This document shows, piece after piece, positions 49,690-57,560 of a DNA stretch of 64,000 nt. Numbering within the stretch: the stretch's first letter is position 1; each line of letters begins with the position of its first letter. The position numbers and the translations under genes were made by a program. The DNA is from a virus. The notes beneath the pieces were generated by a model. That model searched no databases, was not told the origin of the DNA, and saw only the letters and a program-made list of their open reading frames with translations. The DNA is taken from IMG/VR virus record IMGVR_UViG_3300023179_000071, positions 1 through 64,000 of that record; one strand, written 5' to 3'.

Positions 49690-50484
49690 TCAATCTCCTA
49701 TTTCTATAATATTGTCCTGAATAATTTTGCTACTGATCTTTTCTATAGTAGATATAATATTTTCCAAAATAAGAGATGAGCGAGCTTTAGAAAAATCATG
49801 ACATTGCTTGATTCTTATCAGCTTTATCCCTTTTCCAAGTAATAGTCCTGTTTTTTTAGAATCGTATGATTGATTTCTTTGTAGAGCATCCTGACCCCAT
49901 ACTGGCTCAAAATGAGATGGCCCATCAATCTCTATTGCTATGTTATGTGATGGCAGGAAAATGTCGAGTTGTAATTTTGTATTTGATAGGAATTGTTCTT
50001 TGTGAAAATCTACTCTGTATCCATTGTGCAATAGGCCATTGAGGATAAATTTTTCTAGCTTAGATCCTTCTTTACTAGATCGTCTAACAGCGTCAATAGC
50101 CTTCTTTTGCATTAATTGTTTTTGGTCTTCTGATAGATTATCCCACTGTTGTTTAGCTTGTAAAACTCTATTCTGTTTTTCTGTTTGAGATAATTCATTC
50201 CAGCTATTCATAACCCCAAGTCCTATTTTCATAGTTGTTTGTTGGTCTCTTTGAGTGCCCTTGGTTGGATGTTTATGTTTACCAGTTTTTAAAGCATTTT
50301 TCTGAGCATTACTTTTATCCCTTAGGGATATATTAAATTTTTTAGCGTCTCTTCTAATTTTATTAGGATATGTTTGGAGTTTTTCAGCTACATCTCCCAG
50401 ACTCATTTTTTTATTTACATATAAATCTAGGATAATTCTTTTCTTTTCAGAATCAGATAATTTATTATAGTTTAATATGCTCAT
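49690..50484 (-). CDS. HTH plus Vsr-like nuclease, possible homing endonuclease
   Basis: The 264-residue protein has an N-terminal helix-turn-helix (MSLGDVAEKLQTYPNKIRR, about residues 28-46) and a following NUMOD-like basic segment (ISLRDKSNAQKNALKTGKH). The C-terminal part (140-240) has E144, LQLDIF (D174), IAIEIDGPSH (E185, D187, H191), R203 and KLIRIKQ, the arrangement of Vsr/DUF559-type PD-(D/E)XK nucleases. This mixture resembles free-standing EDxHD homing endonucleases of phages. It could alternatively be a DNA repair nuclease. It overlaps the upstream gene by 20 bases, and lies amid glycosyltransferase genes, which fits a mobile gene. Target site unknown. Confidence 0.62.
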   Translation of the reverse strand: MSILNYNKLSDSEKKRIILDLYVNKKMSLGDVAEKLQTYPNKIRRDAKKFNISLRDKSNAQKNALKTGKHKHPTKGTQRDQQTTMKIGLGVMNSWNELSQTEKQNRVLQAKQQWDNLSEDQKQLMQKKAIDAVRRSSKEGSKLEKFILNGLLHNGYRVDFHKEQFLSNTKLQLDIFLPSHNIAIEIDGPSHFEPVWGQDALQRNQSYDSKKTGLLLGKGIKLIRIKQCHDFSKARSSLILENIISTIEKISSKIIQDNIIEIGD

Positions 50485-50962
50485 ATATGCTTTCTGGAGT
50501 ATTATCTGGTAATAATATTGATGGTTTCCAACAAATATCTAATAGTGGCTTAAAATCTTTGACAGTAGTACATAATATGTCGTTATTTTCTACATAGTAT
50601 TTATGTAGCTCATTATGTCTTGTTAGCCTTAGGGTCAGATTATCTTTTGGTTGATTATTAATAGTTTCTGTCCATTCGGGAGCATTACATATAAAGATTT
50701 TTTGTTTTGATATGCAGTCAGATACAAAAATCATATCTTTTAGAGTAAAACAAATCAAAGGTCCCTTAAAATACTTAGCTTCATTAATATGCAGCGTTGC
50801 AAAACTATTAAATGATGTTATATTACTAAAGTAATAGGTATTGAAAAGTATATGATCTAAAAATGGCGCAGCTATACTAAGTCTGTTTATAGTATCCAGT
50901 ATAAATTTGGATTGCTGATCATTTTCTATATTTAGTGCTACAAATCCTATTGTTTTGTTCAT
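50465..50962 (-). CDS. Hypothetical protein in glycosyltransferase operon
   Basis: I do not recognise this 165-residue protein. It begins MNKTIGFVALNIEN, has a beta-alpha-beta flavour with a central ICFTLKDMIFVSDC strand region and a later LLDICWKPSILLPDN. An N-terminal strand and a region containing APEWTET could be part of a Rossmann-type GT-B half, but no donor-binding motif is visible. It overlaps the downstream nuclease gene by 20 bases and the upstream gene by 4 (ATGA), so it is co-translated with glycosyltransferase-like genes. Confidence 0.45.
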   Translation of the reverse strand: MNKTIGFVALNIENDQQSKFILDTINRLSIAAPFLDHILFNTYYFSNITSFNSFATLHINEAKYFKGPLICFTLKDMIFVSDCISKQKIFICNAPEWTETINNQPKDNLTLRLTRHNELHKYYVENNDILCTTVKDFKPLLDICWKPSILLPDNTPESIYEHIKL

Positions 50963-51759
50963 AGTAAATTTTTCTCTATAAAATTCTTATACGAGTTATT
51001 TTTAATATCCTGAATACTAAGAGATGGCTTGGGTAGATTGTTTATATTTTCTAGATTTTCTTTTGTAATCTGTGTTTTTTTAATCCAGTTGTTGCTTTCT
51101 GCTGTCAATACTGGTTTGTCTAGCATAAGAGCATAGCCCAAAAAACTATTATTCAGAGCAAGAAATACTCTACAATTATTAATAAGCTCTATAAAAACAA
51201 TATCGTCTATAAATCCTAAATTTTGCGGATGAGATATATTGAGACCATCGAACATCTTGATATTAAGTGTTGTGTTAGGATATAATAGATTCTCTAATTC
51301 CAAAGGTATCTTTTCAATACCGCTTAGATGAGTTAATATATCGATATTCGGTATGTCTTTTTTCTTATTATATGCATTCAATAAATATTCACTATAATAG
51401 TTATCTAATTTAATAGTGCTCGGCTTTACATTTTTAATATCAGCACAATCCTTATTATGTACCAAACACTTGATACCCCTATTAGAGGCATCATTATACA
51501 GTGACTTATTCATTCTATCAAAATATAGGAAAATATTCTGAGGATGCTCGGTCTCTTGCATAAATCCTATGGTTTCTGAATTTATACTAGATGAGCAAAA
51601 TACATACTTATGATTTTTTCTTTCTGTCTCACTATCCGAATAGTAGCTATCGTATAGGTTGCTATGGCTATATTGCTCTACCTCTCCATATGCTATCAAA
51701 TCATAGGCGAGATGATGTACTACTTTAGTAAGAGTTGTAAATTCTAATGTAAATTTCAT
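50959..51759 (-). CDS. GT-B-like degenerate glycosyltransferase
   Basis: The 266-residue protein is A+T-rich with many Asn, Ile and Lys residues. Its C-terminal half contains VFLALNNSFLGYALMLDKPV followed by LTAESNNWIKK, which matches the general form of a GT-B donor-binding region (small residues, then a conserved Pro and a nearby acidic residue). The N-terminal region (YVFCSSSINSETIGFMQE, NIFLYFDRMNKS) could be the acceptor half. No complete E-x7-E motif is seen, so the enzyme may be divergent or inactive. It begins 1 base after the upstream stop. Confidence 0.4.
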   Translation of the reverse strand: MKFTLEFTTLTKVVHHLAYDLIAYGEVEQYSHSNLYDSYYSDSETERKNHKYVFCSSSINSETIGFMQETEHPQNIFLYFDRMNKSLYNDASNRGIKCLVHNKDCADIKNVKPSTIKLDNYYSEYLLNAYNKKKDIPNIDILTHLSGIEKIPLELENLLYPNTTLNIKMFDGLNISHPQNLGFIDDIVFIELINNCRVFLALNNSFLGYALMLDKPVLTAESNNWIKKTQITKENLENINNLPKPSLSIQDIKNNSYKNFIEKNLL

Positions 51760-51760
51760 T

Positions 51761-52438
51761 TTATTTATGATTGACTGTAATGAGTGAGTTATTGTAAATA
51801 TATGTATTACTAGTGGGATATAAACTTAATAGCAGATTGATACTTTCAAAAAATAACATATTAGTATTTGCATCTATAATATTTAGTAATGATGTTTTTG
51901 CCTCTGGTTGAAGCATAAATATTTCTGACCATTTGGGACTTAGCTCGTAGCATAAATATTCCACTTTGCCATTATGGTGAGTACATCCTATTTTGAAAAA
52001 CTTATTAGTACAATTTTTGATACAAAAAATATGGTTAGTATTATTGTTGCATTGTTGAAAAATATTTTTACGCAATATGGTATAATTACTAATTATAATT
52101 GTTGGGTAGTTATTGTCAATTTGTTTTAGGGCTAATCCTATTGCATACGACTGGCCATATGTTTCATAATGATCATTATCTATAATCTTAATATCATTGC
52201 CAAAATTGATTTTTTTCTTAACTTTATCCTTATCAAAACCCAGTACTATGTTAATTGATGCTATCTTTTTAATATGTTTTCGTATACTATGTAATTGATG
52301 TTTTATTAGCGTATCGCTATGGTTATCTATCTTAATAGGCATTAAACTTTTGGATCCAATTGATTTCATGCCTTTAGTAATTTCATAAGCTAATAATATA
52401 ACATTATAGTAATTATATGTAGATGATATTTTTTTCAT
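51761..52438 (-). CDS. Nucleotidyltransferase-like (sugar-nucleotide pyrophosphorylase fold)
   Basis: The 225-residue product resembles NTP_transferase GT-A fold proteins. GMKSIGSKSLMPI aligns with the G-x-G-x-R/K...PK(A/P)L nucleotide-binding loop, followed by LIKHQLHSIRKHI and INIVLGFDKDKV, the usual second strand-helix pair (Q.. and G+), then YPTIIISNYTIL where the metal-binding Asp is normally present. Several key residues look replaced (the GGxGxR loop is degenerate), so activity is doubtful. Context suggests it could supply or choose activated sugar for the neighbours. Confidence 0.42.
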   Translation of the reverse strand: MKKISSTYNYYNVILLAYEITKGMKSIGSKSLMPIKIDNHSDTLIKHQLHSIRKHIKKIASINIVLGFDKDKVKKKINFGNDIKIIDNDHYETYGQSYAIGLALKQIDNNYPTIIISNYTILRKNIFQQCNNNTNHIFCIKNCTNKFFKIGCTHHNGKVEYLCYELSPKWSEIFMLQPEAKTSLLNIIDANTNMLFFESINLLLSLYPTSNTYIYNNSLITVNHK

Positions 52439-52943
52439 TATCTACTAGTTTGTTAATCAGTGGCTCGTCATTATTTTTATTTAGAATCATGTGTGTAGAA
52501 AAAGGAATAACCAACCCACAGTATGGATCGTCTTTTTTCATTATGCTGTCTATATTTTTTATAGATGCAAATAATGGCGTTATCTTTTCTATATAATCTT
52601 GTTCACAATCAGATATGCTGTCATAAACAATATAATGCGTTGTGCTATTTTTTCTAATATTAGTATCCAACACAACATCTATACTTTCTGTAAAAGGATA
52701 TTGAGGTAATGTGATCTCATGTATTTTCCATGGATACTTTTTATCTATTTCTTTGATATACTCCAATAATCCTACAAAATCATAATCGTATTCTGGCTTG
52801 TATACTAAAGAACAGAACCCAATAGGCCCGTCATAATTTAATACTTCTTTGATTTTTTCTTTATCAAATTTGTCAACAAATATGATATAGTAATAACTAT
52901 TATTGAGTTCTTTGGATGGTAATTTTAGTGGAGTATCCGTCAT
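52413..52943 (-). CDS. Hypothetical protein, possibly GT-A-like
   Basis: The 176-residue protein has no clear match. Features are YYYIIFVDKFDKEKI, GFCSLVYKPEYDYDF and TTHYIVYDSISDCEQDYIEK near residue 105, loosely like the donor/metal region of GT-A proteins (a strand then D-x-S/D). It overlaps both neighbours (26 and 44 bases). The overlap lengths show compact coding rather than regulated spacing. Assignment is tentative. Confidence 0.4.
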   Translation of the reverse strand: MTDTPLKLPSKELNNSYYYIIFVDKFDKEKIKEVLNYDGPIGFCSLVYKPEYDYDFVGLLEYIKEIDKKYPWKIHEITLPQYPFTESIDVVLDTNIRKNSTTHYIVYDSISDCEQDYIEKITPLFASIKNIDSIMKKDDPYCGLVIPFSTHMILNKNNDEPLINKLVDNEKNIIYI

Positions 52944-53313
52944 ATATAACCTGCTTTATTGAGAGATTGTGTCTTGATAAGATATCGCTTAAATCTTTTT
53001 CAAAGAAAAAGCATTTTTTATTCGATAGTGTTTTATTTACGTCTTCAATAGATATTTTATTATATCCAATATCATTGTAAACTTTATCAAAATTAATAAA
53101 TTCTAAACACATTATACCGCTATTTATTTTTATCTTTCTACTGAGGCCACCAACAATAGGATCTAATTCTGTCGCATTAGTTGTATTTAGCTCATTAAAT
53201 GATAGCACATCACAAGATCCATTAGGAACCGATGATATTTGTTCGATGCTTACATTATTCGCTCCTGTAATCTTAGAATCACTATTTATATATGTATGAA
53301 TATGCTTTGTCAT
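52900..53313 (-). CDS. Methyltransferase-like fragment
   Basis: The 137-residue protein shows VPNGSCDVLSFNELNTTNAT followed by LSRKIKINSGIMCLEFINFD. This recalls the post-motif-I part of class I methyltransferases, where a D-V-hydrophobic stretch is followed by an R.L..GG-type turn. No N-terminal GxGxG SAM-binding loop is present, so it may be a truncated or degenerate methyltransferase or an unrelated protein. It sits in the glycosyltransferase operon with a 4-base overlap upstream. Confidence 0.35.
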   Translation of the reverse strand: MTKHIHTYINSDSKITGANNVSIEQISSVPNGSCDVLSFNELNTTNATELDPIVGGLSRKIKINSGIMCLEFINFDKVYNDIGYNKISIEDVNKTLSNKKCFFFEKDLSDILSRHNLSIKQVIYDGYSTKITIQRTQ

Positions 53314-54227
53314 TTTCTAACCTTCTGTGTTACTGTTGATAATACATCACGAATATCTGATTGAGCTTTATCAAAATTATTATCTAATAGCATTTTATTT
53401 TTTTCCATACTAATCTTACTAAACGTTTGACTATAATTGCTAAGTAAAGGCTGGACACCCTTAATAATCTGTTCTATGTTTGAAATATTATGAATCAGTC
53501 CGGGATATTGTATGCTTCTATTGTCGCTAGTGAATAATATATTACAAAAACACATAGCATATTTTGTTTCTATAATAGACAAAGGATCTACTGAAAAAAT
53601 AATTTTTGTTTCAGAAAAAGCTTTGTATATATACTCATTAGTACTATCTGGTTGAATAATTTGTATTTTTATATTAGGCAGAGAAGTCTGTATGGTGGCC
53701 AATATCTGCTCTATTTTTAGAGGATCATTACTGTTCTGTAGAATTCCTATATCTATTGTTTTGGTTTTTTCGCTAATATTACTGGATACAAAATCATCCC
53801 GTAGAGATGGTTGTATAAGGTGTGTTTTAAGTATTCCTAGTTCTTGTGTCAATTTATGATGACTAATTTGATCATAGCATAGAAAAGTCATATGACGACA
53901 TTTTTGTAATACCTGTGCATTAGTTGTTAATAAATTTGTTATATTTATAACTCCTGGTAAATGCATATGATCTAAATGTTTAGCTATTTCTACGGAGCCT
54001 ATCCAACAATCATAATATATAGGAGGAGCATTAATTTCAGGAATAACAAAAGCGTTTCCTGGTCTATTACCACTTTCCGCAGGTGGCATTATTACTAATA
54101 AATTATTTTGATCTAATAAATTATCAATATAATTATCTATAATAGAATTATATGGTTGATAAGCAACATTAATACTATCTGATACTGCTCGTTGTATTGT
54201 AGATCCTACATTATATCCAAAGAACAT
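53310..54227 (-). CDS. GT-B-like glycosyltransferase-related protein
   Basis: This is a 305-residue protein. The first third has a Rossmann-like pattern (NLLVIMPPAESGNRPGNAFV, IYYDCWIG), and the C-terminal half shows KTIDIGILQNSNDPLKIEQI, IKIQIIQPDS, IKIIFSVDPLSIIETKYAMC and NILFTSDNRSIQYPGLIHN. This follows the order of the GT-B C-terminal domain (re-start strand, then a helix with an acidic residue, then a P-G region), but the E-x7-E signature is weak. AGGAG lies 8 bases before the ATG. It overlaps the upstream GT4 gene by 22 bases. Likely structural homologue of a glycosyltransferase; activity uncertain. Confidence 0.45.
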   Translation of the reverse strand: MFFGYNVGSTIQRAVSDSINVAYQPYNSIIDNYIDNLLDQNNLLVIMPPAESGNRPGNAFVIPEINAPPIYYDCWIGSVEIAKHLDHMHLPGVINITNLLTTNAQVLQKCRHMTFLCYDQISHHKLTQELGILKTHLIQPSLRDDFVSSNISEKTKTIDIGILQNSNDPLKIEQILATIQTSLPNIKIQIIQPDSTNEYIYKAFSETKIIFSVDPLSIIETKYAMCFCNILFTSDNRSIQYPGLIHNISNIEQIIKGVQPLLSNYSQTFSKISMEKNKMLLDNNFDKAQSDIRDVLSTVTQKVRK

Positions 54228-55372
54228 AATTGTTCTCCTATGCTAGCAATAGAAAATTTATTACTATATGCTTTTATATTTTCTGATAATTTATTACGCT
54301 CATTAGTAGATAAATTTTGATGGTGATTAAATGCATGACGTAAAGTTTGTCTTATATCTAGTATAGTGGGCTCGGCAGATAGCTCTAACTCGCATTCGTG
54401 ATCTAGTCTAATATTTGCGGGATTAGCTTCCGAAATTTCTAATCTAGATGGAATAATTAGTCCTGCAATATTAGTGTCTATCAGCTCTGATGCTCCGGTG
54501 TTTTCTACCGCTATAGGATATTTTCCAAGACACAATGCTTCGGCTAATGGCCTACAGAAAGCTTCTCCTTTAGATGGACAGACAAATATATCGCATGAAT
54601 GATGTAGTCTAATAAGATTATTTCTATCAAGATTATCTGCTATAAGTATCAGATTGGGAGTTAATGTTCTATTATATTTATTTCTACCAATTGTTTCATT
54701 CACACCAGAGATAATGGCCTCTCTTCTTGAGTTATCCATTTTATCGGTTTTGATAACTAGAAGTGCTTTTTCTCTGGATTGAAACTCATAATTAAAAGCT
54801 AGTATCAGATTAATAATATTTTTACGAGGAATAAATGAACCAATAAAATAAAACTTAGTAAAATCTTTATATTTAGAAGATAATGATAGCATATCCATGG
54901 AATCATTATTAATGGATGATTCTATGATATTAATTTCTTTTGTATTTATCGGTTGAGATACGCTATGAATAGGTGTCTTGACTCCGCTATCGTGTAGTGT
55001 TTTTTGTTCTAGTAATGATGGCACACATACATGATCCATGCGATTAAAGATCTGTTTGATATATGCAGAATGAGCCAAATTAGTTTGTTCAAAAACGCAA
55101 AATGCAATATTTTTATATGGATATATAGGACATATGGCTTGGGGCAATGCTTTTTGAATAATAATATCTATATTAGATAAACTCTTTTCCTCATAAGTTT
55201 TTAGATCATCTTCCAAAACCCTGTCTACGCTATTTGATAGAAAAATTGGTCTAGCCTGTAGATTATGGCCTAACTTATTAGTTGCATATGCTAAAGATCG
55301 TAGATAGTCTTTTGACGCAGCTCCCCATCCATCGTTTTGTCTATAAGGGGCAACATATAGTATATTGCTCAT
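54206..55372 (-). CDS. GT4-family glycosyltransferase
   Basis: This is a 388-residue GT-B enzyme of the group-1/GT4 type that moves a sugar from an activated donor. The N-terminal acceptor half begins MSNILYVAPYRQNDGWGAAS, with a Gly-rich turn after strand 1. The C-terminal half opens with YFIGSFIPRKNIINLILAFN (the G-x-x-x-x-x-K/R-N start of the donor domain), and the catalytic site shows SKGEAFCRPLAEALCLGKYP, containing the spaced glutamates. The following IAVENTGASELI gives the usual G-ASELI region. Its ATG overlaps the previous gene by 4 bases with GAGGG upstream. Donor and acceptor are not readable from sequence. Confidence 0.8.
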   Translation of the reverse strand: MSNILYVAPYRQNDGWGAASKDYLRSLAYATNKLGHNLQARPIFLSNSVDRVLEDDLKTYEEKSLSNIDIIIQKALPQAICPIYPYKNIAFCVFEQTNLAHSAYIKQIFNRMDHVCVPSLLEQKTLHDSGVKTPIHSVSQPINTKEINIIESSINNDSMDMLSLSSKYKDFTKFYFIGSFIPRKNIINLILAFNYEFQSREKALLVIKTDKMDNSRREAIISGVNETIGRNKYNRTLTPNLILIADNLDRNNLIRLHHSCDIFVCPSKGEAFCRPLAEALCLGKYPIAVENTGASELIDTNIAGLIIPSRLEISEANPANIRLDHECELELSAEPTILDIRQTLRHAFNHHQNLSTNERNKLSENIKAYSNKFSIASIGEQLCSLDIM

Positions 55373-57033
55373 GAGGGCTCCCTCTCATTTGCGTATCTGA
55401 TATAGTCCTCGCTATTAAGAACTGCTTTATTTGACATAGCATATTTGATAAGATTTTGATTTTCAATATACTTATTATATATCTCAATTAGATTTTGAAA
55501 ATCAAACTTTTTAATATTCATTCCATTAATAGTAAATCCGTAATCACTAGACTTTAGTAAATTCAATGTCATCATATTATTTAATAGAGCTGGGTTCCCA
55601 ATTCTGTCCGCACAAACATATCTCATAGCTTCGTATGACTTATTAAATTGCTTGAATTCATTGATATCTAGTTTCGATAAATAGTTCGATGGAATATTAC
55701 CCCAGTGATTTCTATTGGGATTAGCTAAAATCTGATCGAATACTTTCATCCATGTGTTAGCTGTTTTATCCCAGTTGAAATTTTTCTCTGTTAATTCTCT
55801 TACTTTTATTTTTATAGATTTTTTATCTTCTTTATCTAGATGTAAATAATTCCATAAATAATATATTAGTTGATTATTATCTGGATAAACCCTATATGCC
55901 TCTGTTTCTAACTCTTTAAAAAATGTTTGTGGTTGTACTGGATATCCTTCAAGAATTTTAACAATATCCGACATAGCACTATAATTAACAGAAACAATAG
56001 GAATACCACACGCACCGGCTTCTACCTGAGGCATTCCAAAACCCTCACAAATAGCATACTGTACATAAATATCAAATGTATTGTATACAGAATTTAATTG
56101 GTCAGATGTTATGCCATCGGCTACAGATGGAAATGTAGCTGTTTTTTGACCGCAATGAGGGCACTGTTTTATAGAGTGAGTAAAGGTATGAGCATGAATC
56201 TTGGAACAACTTTTGCAGAAGTATGTGAATAGTACTCTTTTGCCCATATTATTTTCTTTGAGAATATTGGGCAGATTCCATCCTGCGTCTGGATAACTGG
56301 TATGCAGATACAAATAAACATCTTTGCCTAGATCTTTATTTTGCATTTCAAGCTTATCTAAGAGTAATCTGATAGATTGTATTAACTCCGGGATCAGCTT
56401 TCTTTTTTGATTTCTCATTACAGAGCCTATTATTTGCATTGATTCTGGCAAATTGAGCGTCTGTCTTGCTACTTCTGATCCTATGGGGCGGAATGTTTTC
56501 ATATCTACCGCCGGAGATGCAGATCCTTCGTATTTGATTTTATTATTAGTTTGGTTCATTAAAACGCTGCCACCCCAATCAGAATAAGATAATACAGCGT
56601 CAGCATTCATATATACATCTAACCACTCCTCTTGTTGTGGTTGAGAATCGACAGTTGGCATTACCACCCAACTATAAAAAGGTCTGAGAACAGAAAACTT
56701 TTGATAAGCGTTCATCCAGAAATCCCTAATATCGAATACAATATCAGGCATAAAATCTAGAGCTACTCTTTCAAATCTCCACTTACCAAATGCATTTTCT
56801 CCGTTGCTATTATATTCTTGATATCGAGGATCATTTTCCTTTACTGCATTTGGATAGTATTTCCATGGAATATTTCTATCTCTAGGATCTCCAAGAATAC
56901 CATAAGAAGCAAATTCCGCTACCTCATACTTTCCAGAATCGTGCAATCTGGTTAGAAGCTCTTTTGCATAAGTGCTATATCCCGAATGCAAAAAGCTAGC
57001 TTCGGAACACATTAAAATTTTGGGTTTTGGCAT
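55369..57033 (-). CDS. GT4-family glycosyltransferase with inserted zinc ribbon
   Basis: This 554-residue GT-B protein begins PKILMCSEASFLHSGYSTYA, where G-Y-x-T follows strand 1 as in GT4 enzymes. The donor half starts near residue 200 (MQIIGSVMRNQKRKLIPELI), with NTFDIYVQYAICEGFGMPQV then EAGACGIPIVSV carrying the E-G-F-G-x-P-x-x-E-A signature. Between them, about residues 272-296, lies CKSC...CPHC, a zinc-ribbon insertion unusual for this family. The C-terminal 100 residues are an unrecognised helical extension (IEIYNKYIENQNLIKYAMSN). It is first of the glycosyltransferase operon, 70 bases after ssb; AGGAC lies just upstream of the ATG. Confidence 0.8.
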   Translation of the reverse strand: MPKPKILMCSEASFLHSGYSTYAKELLTRLHDSGKYEVAEFASYGILGDPRDRNIPWKYYPNAVKENDPRYQEYNSNGENAFGKWRFERVALDFMPDIVFDIRDFWMNAYQKFSVLRPFYSWVVMPTVDSQPQQEEWLDVYMNADAVLSYSDWGGSVLMNQTNNKIKYEGSASPAVDMKTFRPIGSEVARQTLNLPESMQIIGSVMRNQKRKLIPELIQSIRLLLDKLEMQNKDLGKDVYLYLHTSYPDAGWNLPNILKENNMGKRVLFTYFCKSCSKIHAHTFTHSIKQCPHCGQKTATFPSVADGITSDQLNSVYNTFDIYVQYAICEGFGMPQVEAGACGIPIVSVNYSAMSDIVKILEGYPVQPQTFFKELETEAYRVYPDNNQLIYYLWNYLHLDKEDKKSIKIKVRELTEKNFNWDKTANTWMKVFDQILANPNRNHWGNIPSNYLSKLDINEFKQFNKSYEAMRYVCADRIGNPALLNNMMTLNLLKSSDYGFTINGMNIKKFDFQNLIEIYNKYIENQNLIKYAMSNKAVLNSEDYIRYANEREPS

Positions 57034-57103
57034 AAGTCCTGTCCTAAAACAAAGGAGGAAGGGGACTCTCGTCCCCTATCCTAGCTTCTAAAGAATCACT
57101 TAA
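57034..57103 (-). other. 70-base gap between ssb and the glycosyltransferase operon
   Basis: The gap holds the hairpin listed next and, before the downstream ATG, an AGGACAGGACTT Shine-Dalgarno sequence. No second promoter is visible. Confidence 0.5.
57056..57082 (-). terminator. Stem-loop with GAGA tetraloop after ssb
   Basis: On the minus strand AGGATAGGGGAC-GAGA-GTCCCCTTCCT forms an 11-bp stem with a single bulged base and a GNRA loop. The T-rich stretch CCTTTGTTTT follows, so it may be an intrinsic terminator or attenuator. The T-run is interrupted, so efficiency could be partial, allowing some read-through into the glycosyltransferase genes. A role in mRNA stability is an alternative. 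Confidence 0.5.
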
Positions 57104-57490
57104 TCAAAATGCAACTGTCTCTTCTTCTTCTTCCTCTGAAGAAGCGTTTGCTACCTTCTTGGAAATCTTTGTGATCTTGGAAAAATTATTAACTCTAACC
57201 TTTAGAGTGCTATGCTTTACGCCGTCCTTTTCCCACGAGTCATTACGAAGGGTTCCTTCTACTAGAACCAGATCACCCTTCTTGAAAGATGCAGCAATAG
57301 TTTCTGCACCACTATCCCACGCTTCACAAGAGATAAAGGAAGTTACTTTGTCCTTGCTTCCGTTTGCCCTGCTAAATTCTCTAGAAACAGCAACAGTAAA
57401 GTTGACAACAGCAGTCTTCTTTTCTGATACTGTGATATGTCTTAATTCAGGATCCCTTGTTAGATTTCCTCTCAAAATTACAATATTCAT
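57104..57490 (-). CDS. ssb: Single-stranded DNA-binding protein
   Basis: The 128-residue bacterial-type SSB coats ssDNA in replication and recombination. It has the OB-fold pattern MNIVILRGNLTRDPELRH, ...AVVNFTVAVSREF, TSFISCEAW, FKKGDLVLVEGTLRNDSW and TLKVRVNNF. The acidic C-terminal tail ends EEEEEETVAF, close to the DDDIPF tip used by bacterial SSBs to bind partner proteins, so interaction with polymerase or repair proteins is expected. I begin it at the ATG at 57490 with AGGAG 8 bases upstream rather than the longer in-frame start at 57526. It is preceded by a near-consensus promoter and followed by a stem-loop. Confidence 0.93.
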   Translation of the reverse strand: MNIVILRGNLTRDPELRHITVSEKKTAVVNFTVAVSREFSRANGSKDKVTSFISCEAWDSGAETIAASFKKGDLVLVEGTLRNDSWEKDGVKHSTLKVRVNNFSKITKISKKVANASSEEEEEETVAF

Positions 57491-57532
57491 ATTCAATCTC
57501 CTAAAGTCAAAAAGTAAACCGACCACAGCGTT

Positions 57533-57560
57533 ATTATAACTGGGGCTCCTACAGTGTCAA
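57533..57560 (-). promoter_or_regulatory. Near-perfect sigma70-type promoter for ssb
   Basis: On the minus strand TTGACA (57560-57555) is separated by 16 bases from TATAAT (57538-57533). Both hexamers are full consensus. The -35 box overlaps the stop codon of the dnaE C-terminal gene. Transcription would start about 7 bases after TATAAT, around 57526, giving a short leader before the ssb ATG at 57490. Host RNA polymerase is the likely user. Confidence 0.8.

Noticed and set aside
57159-57539. Plus-strand 126-residue ORF opposite ssb
   Set aside because: Lies fully over the well-supported ssb gene on the other strand and has no recognisable product.
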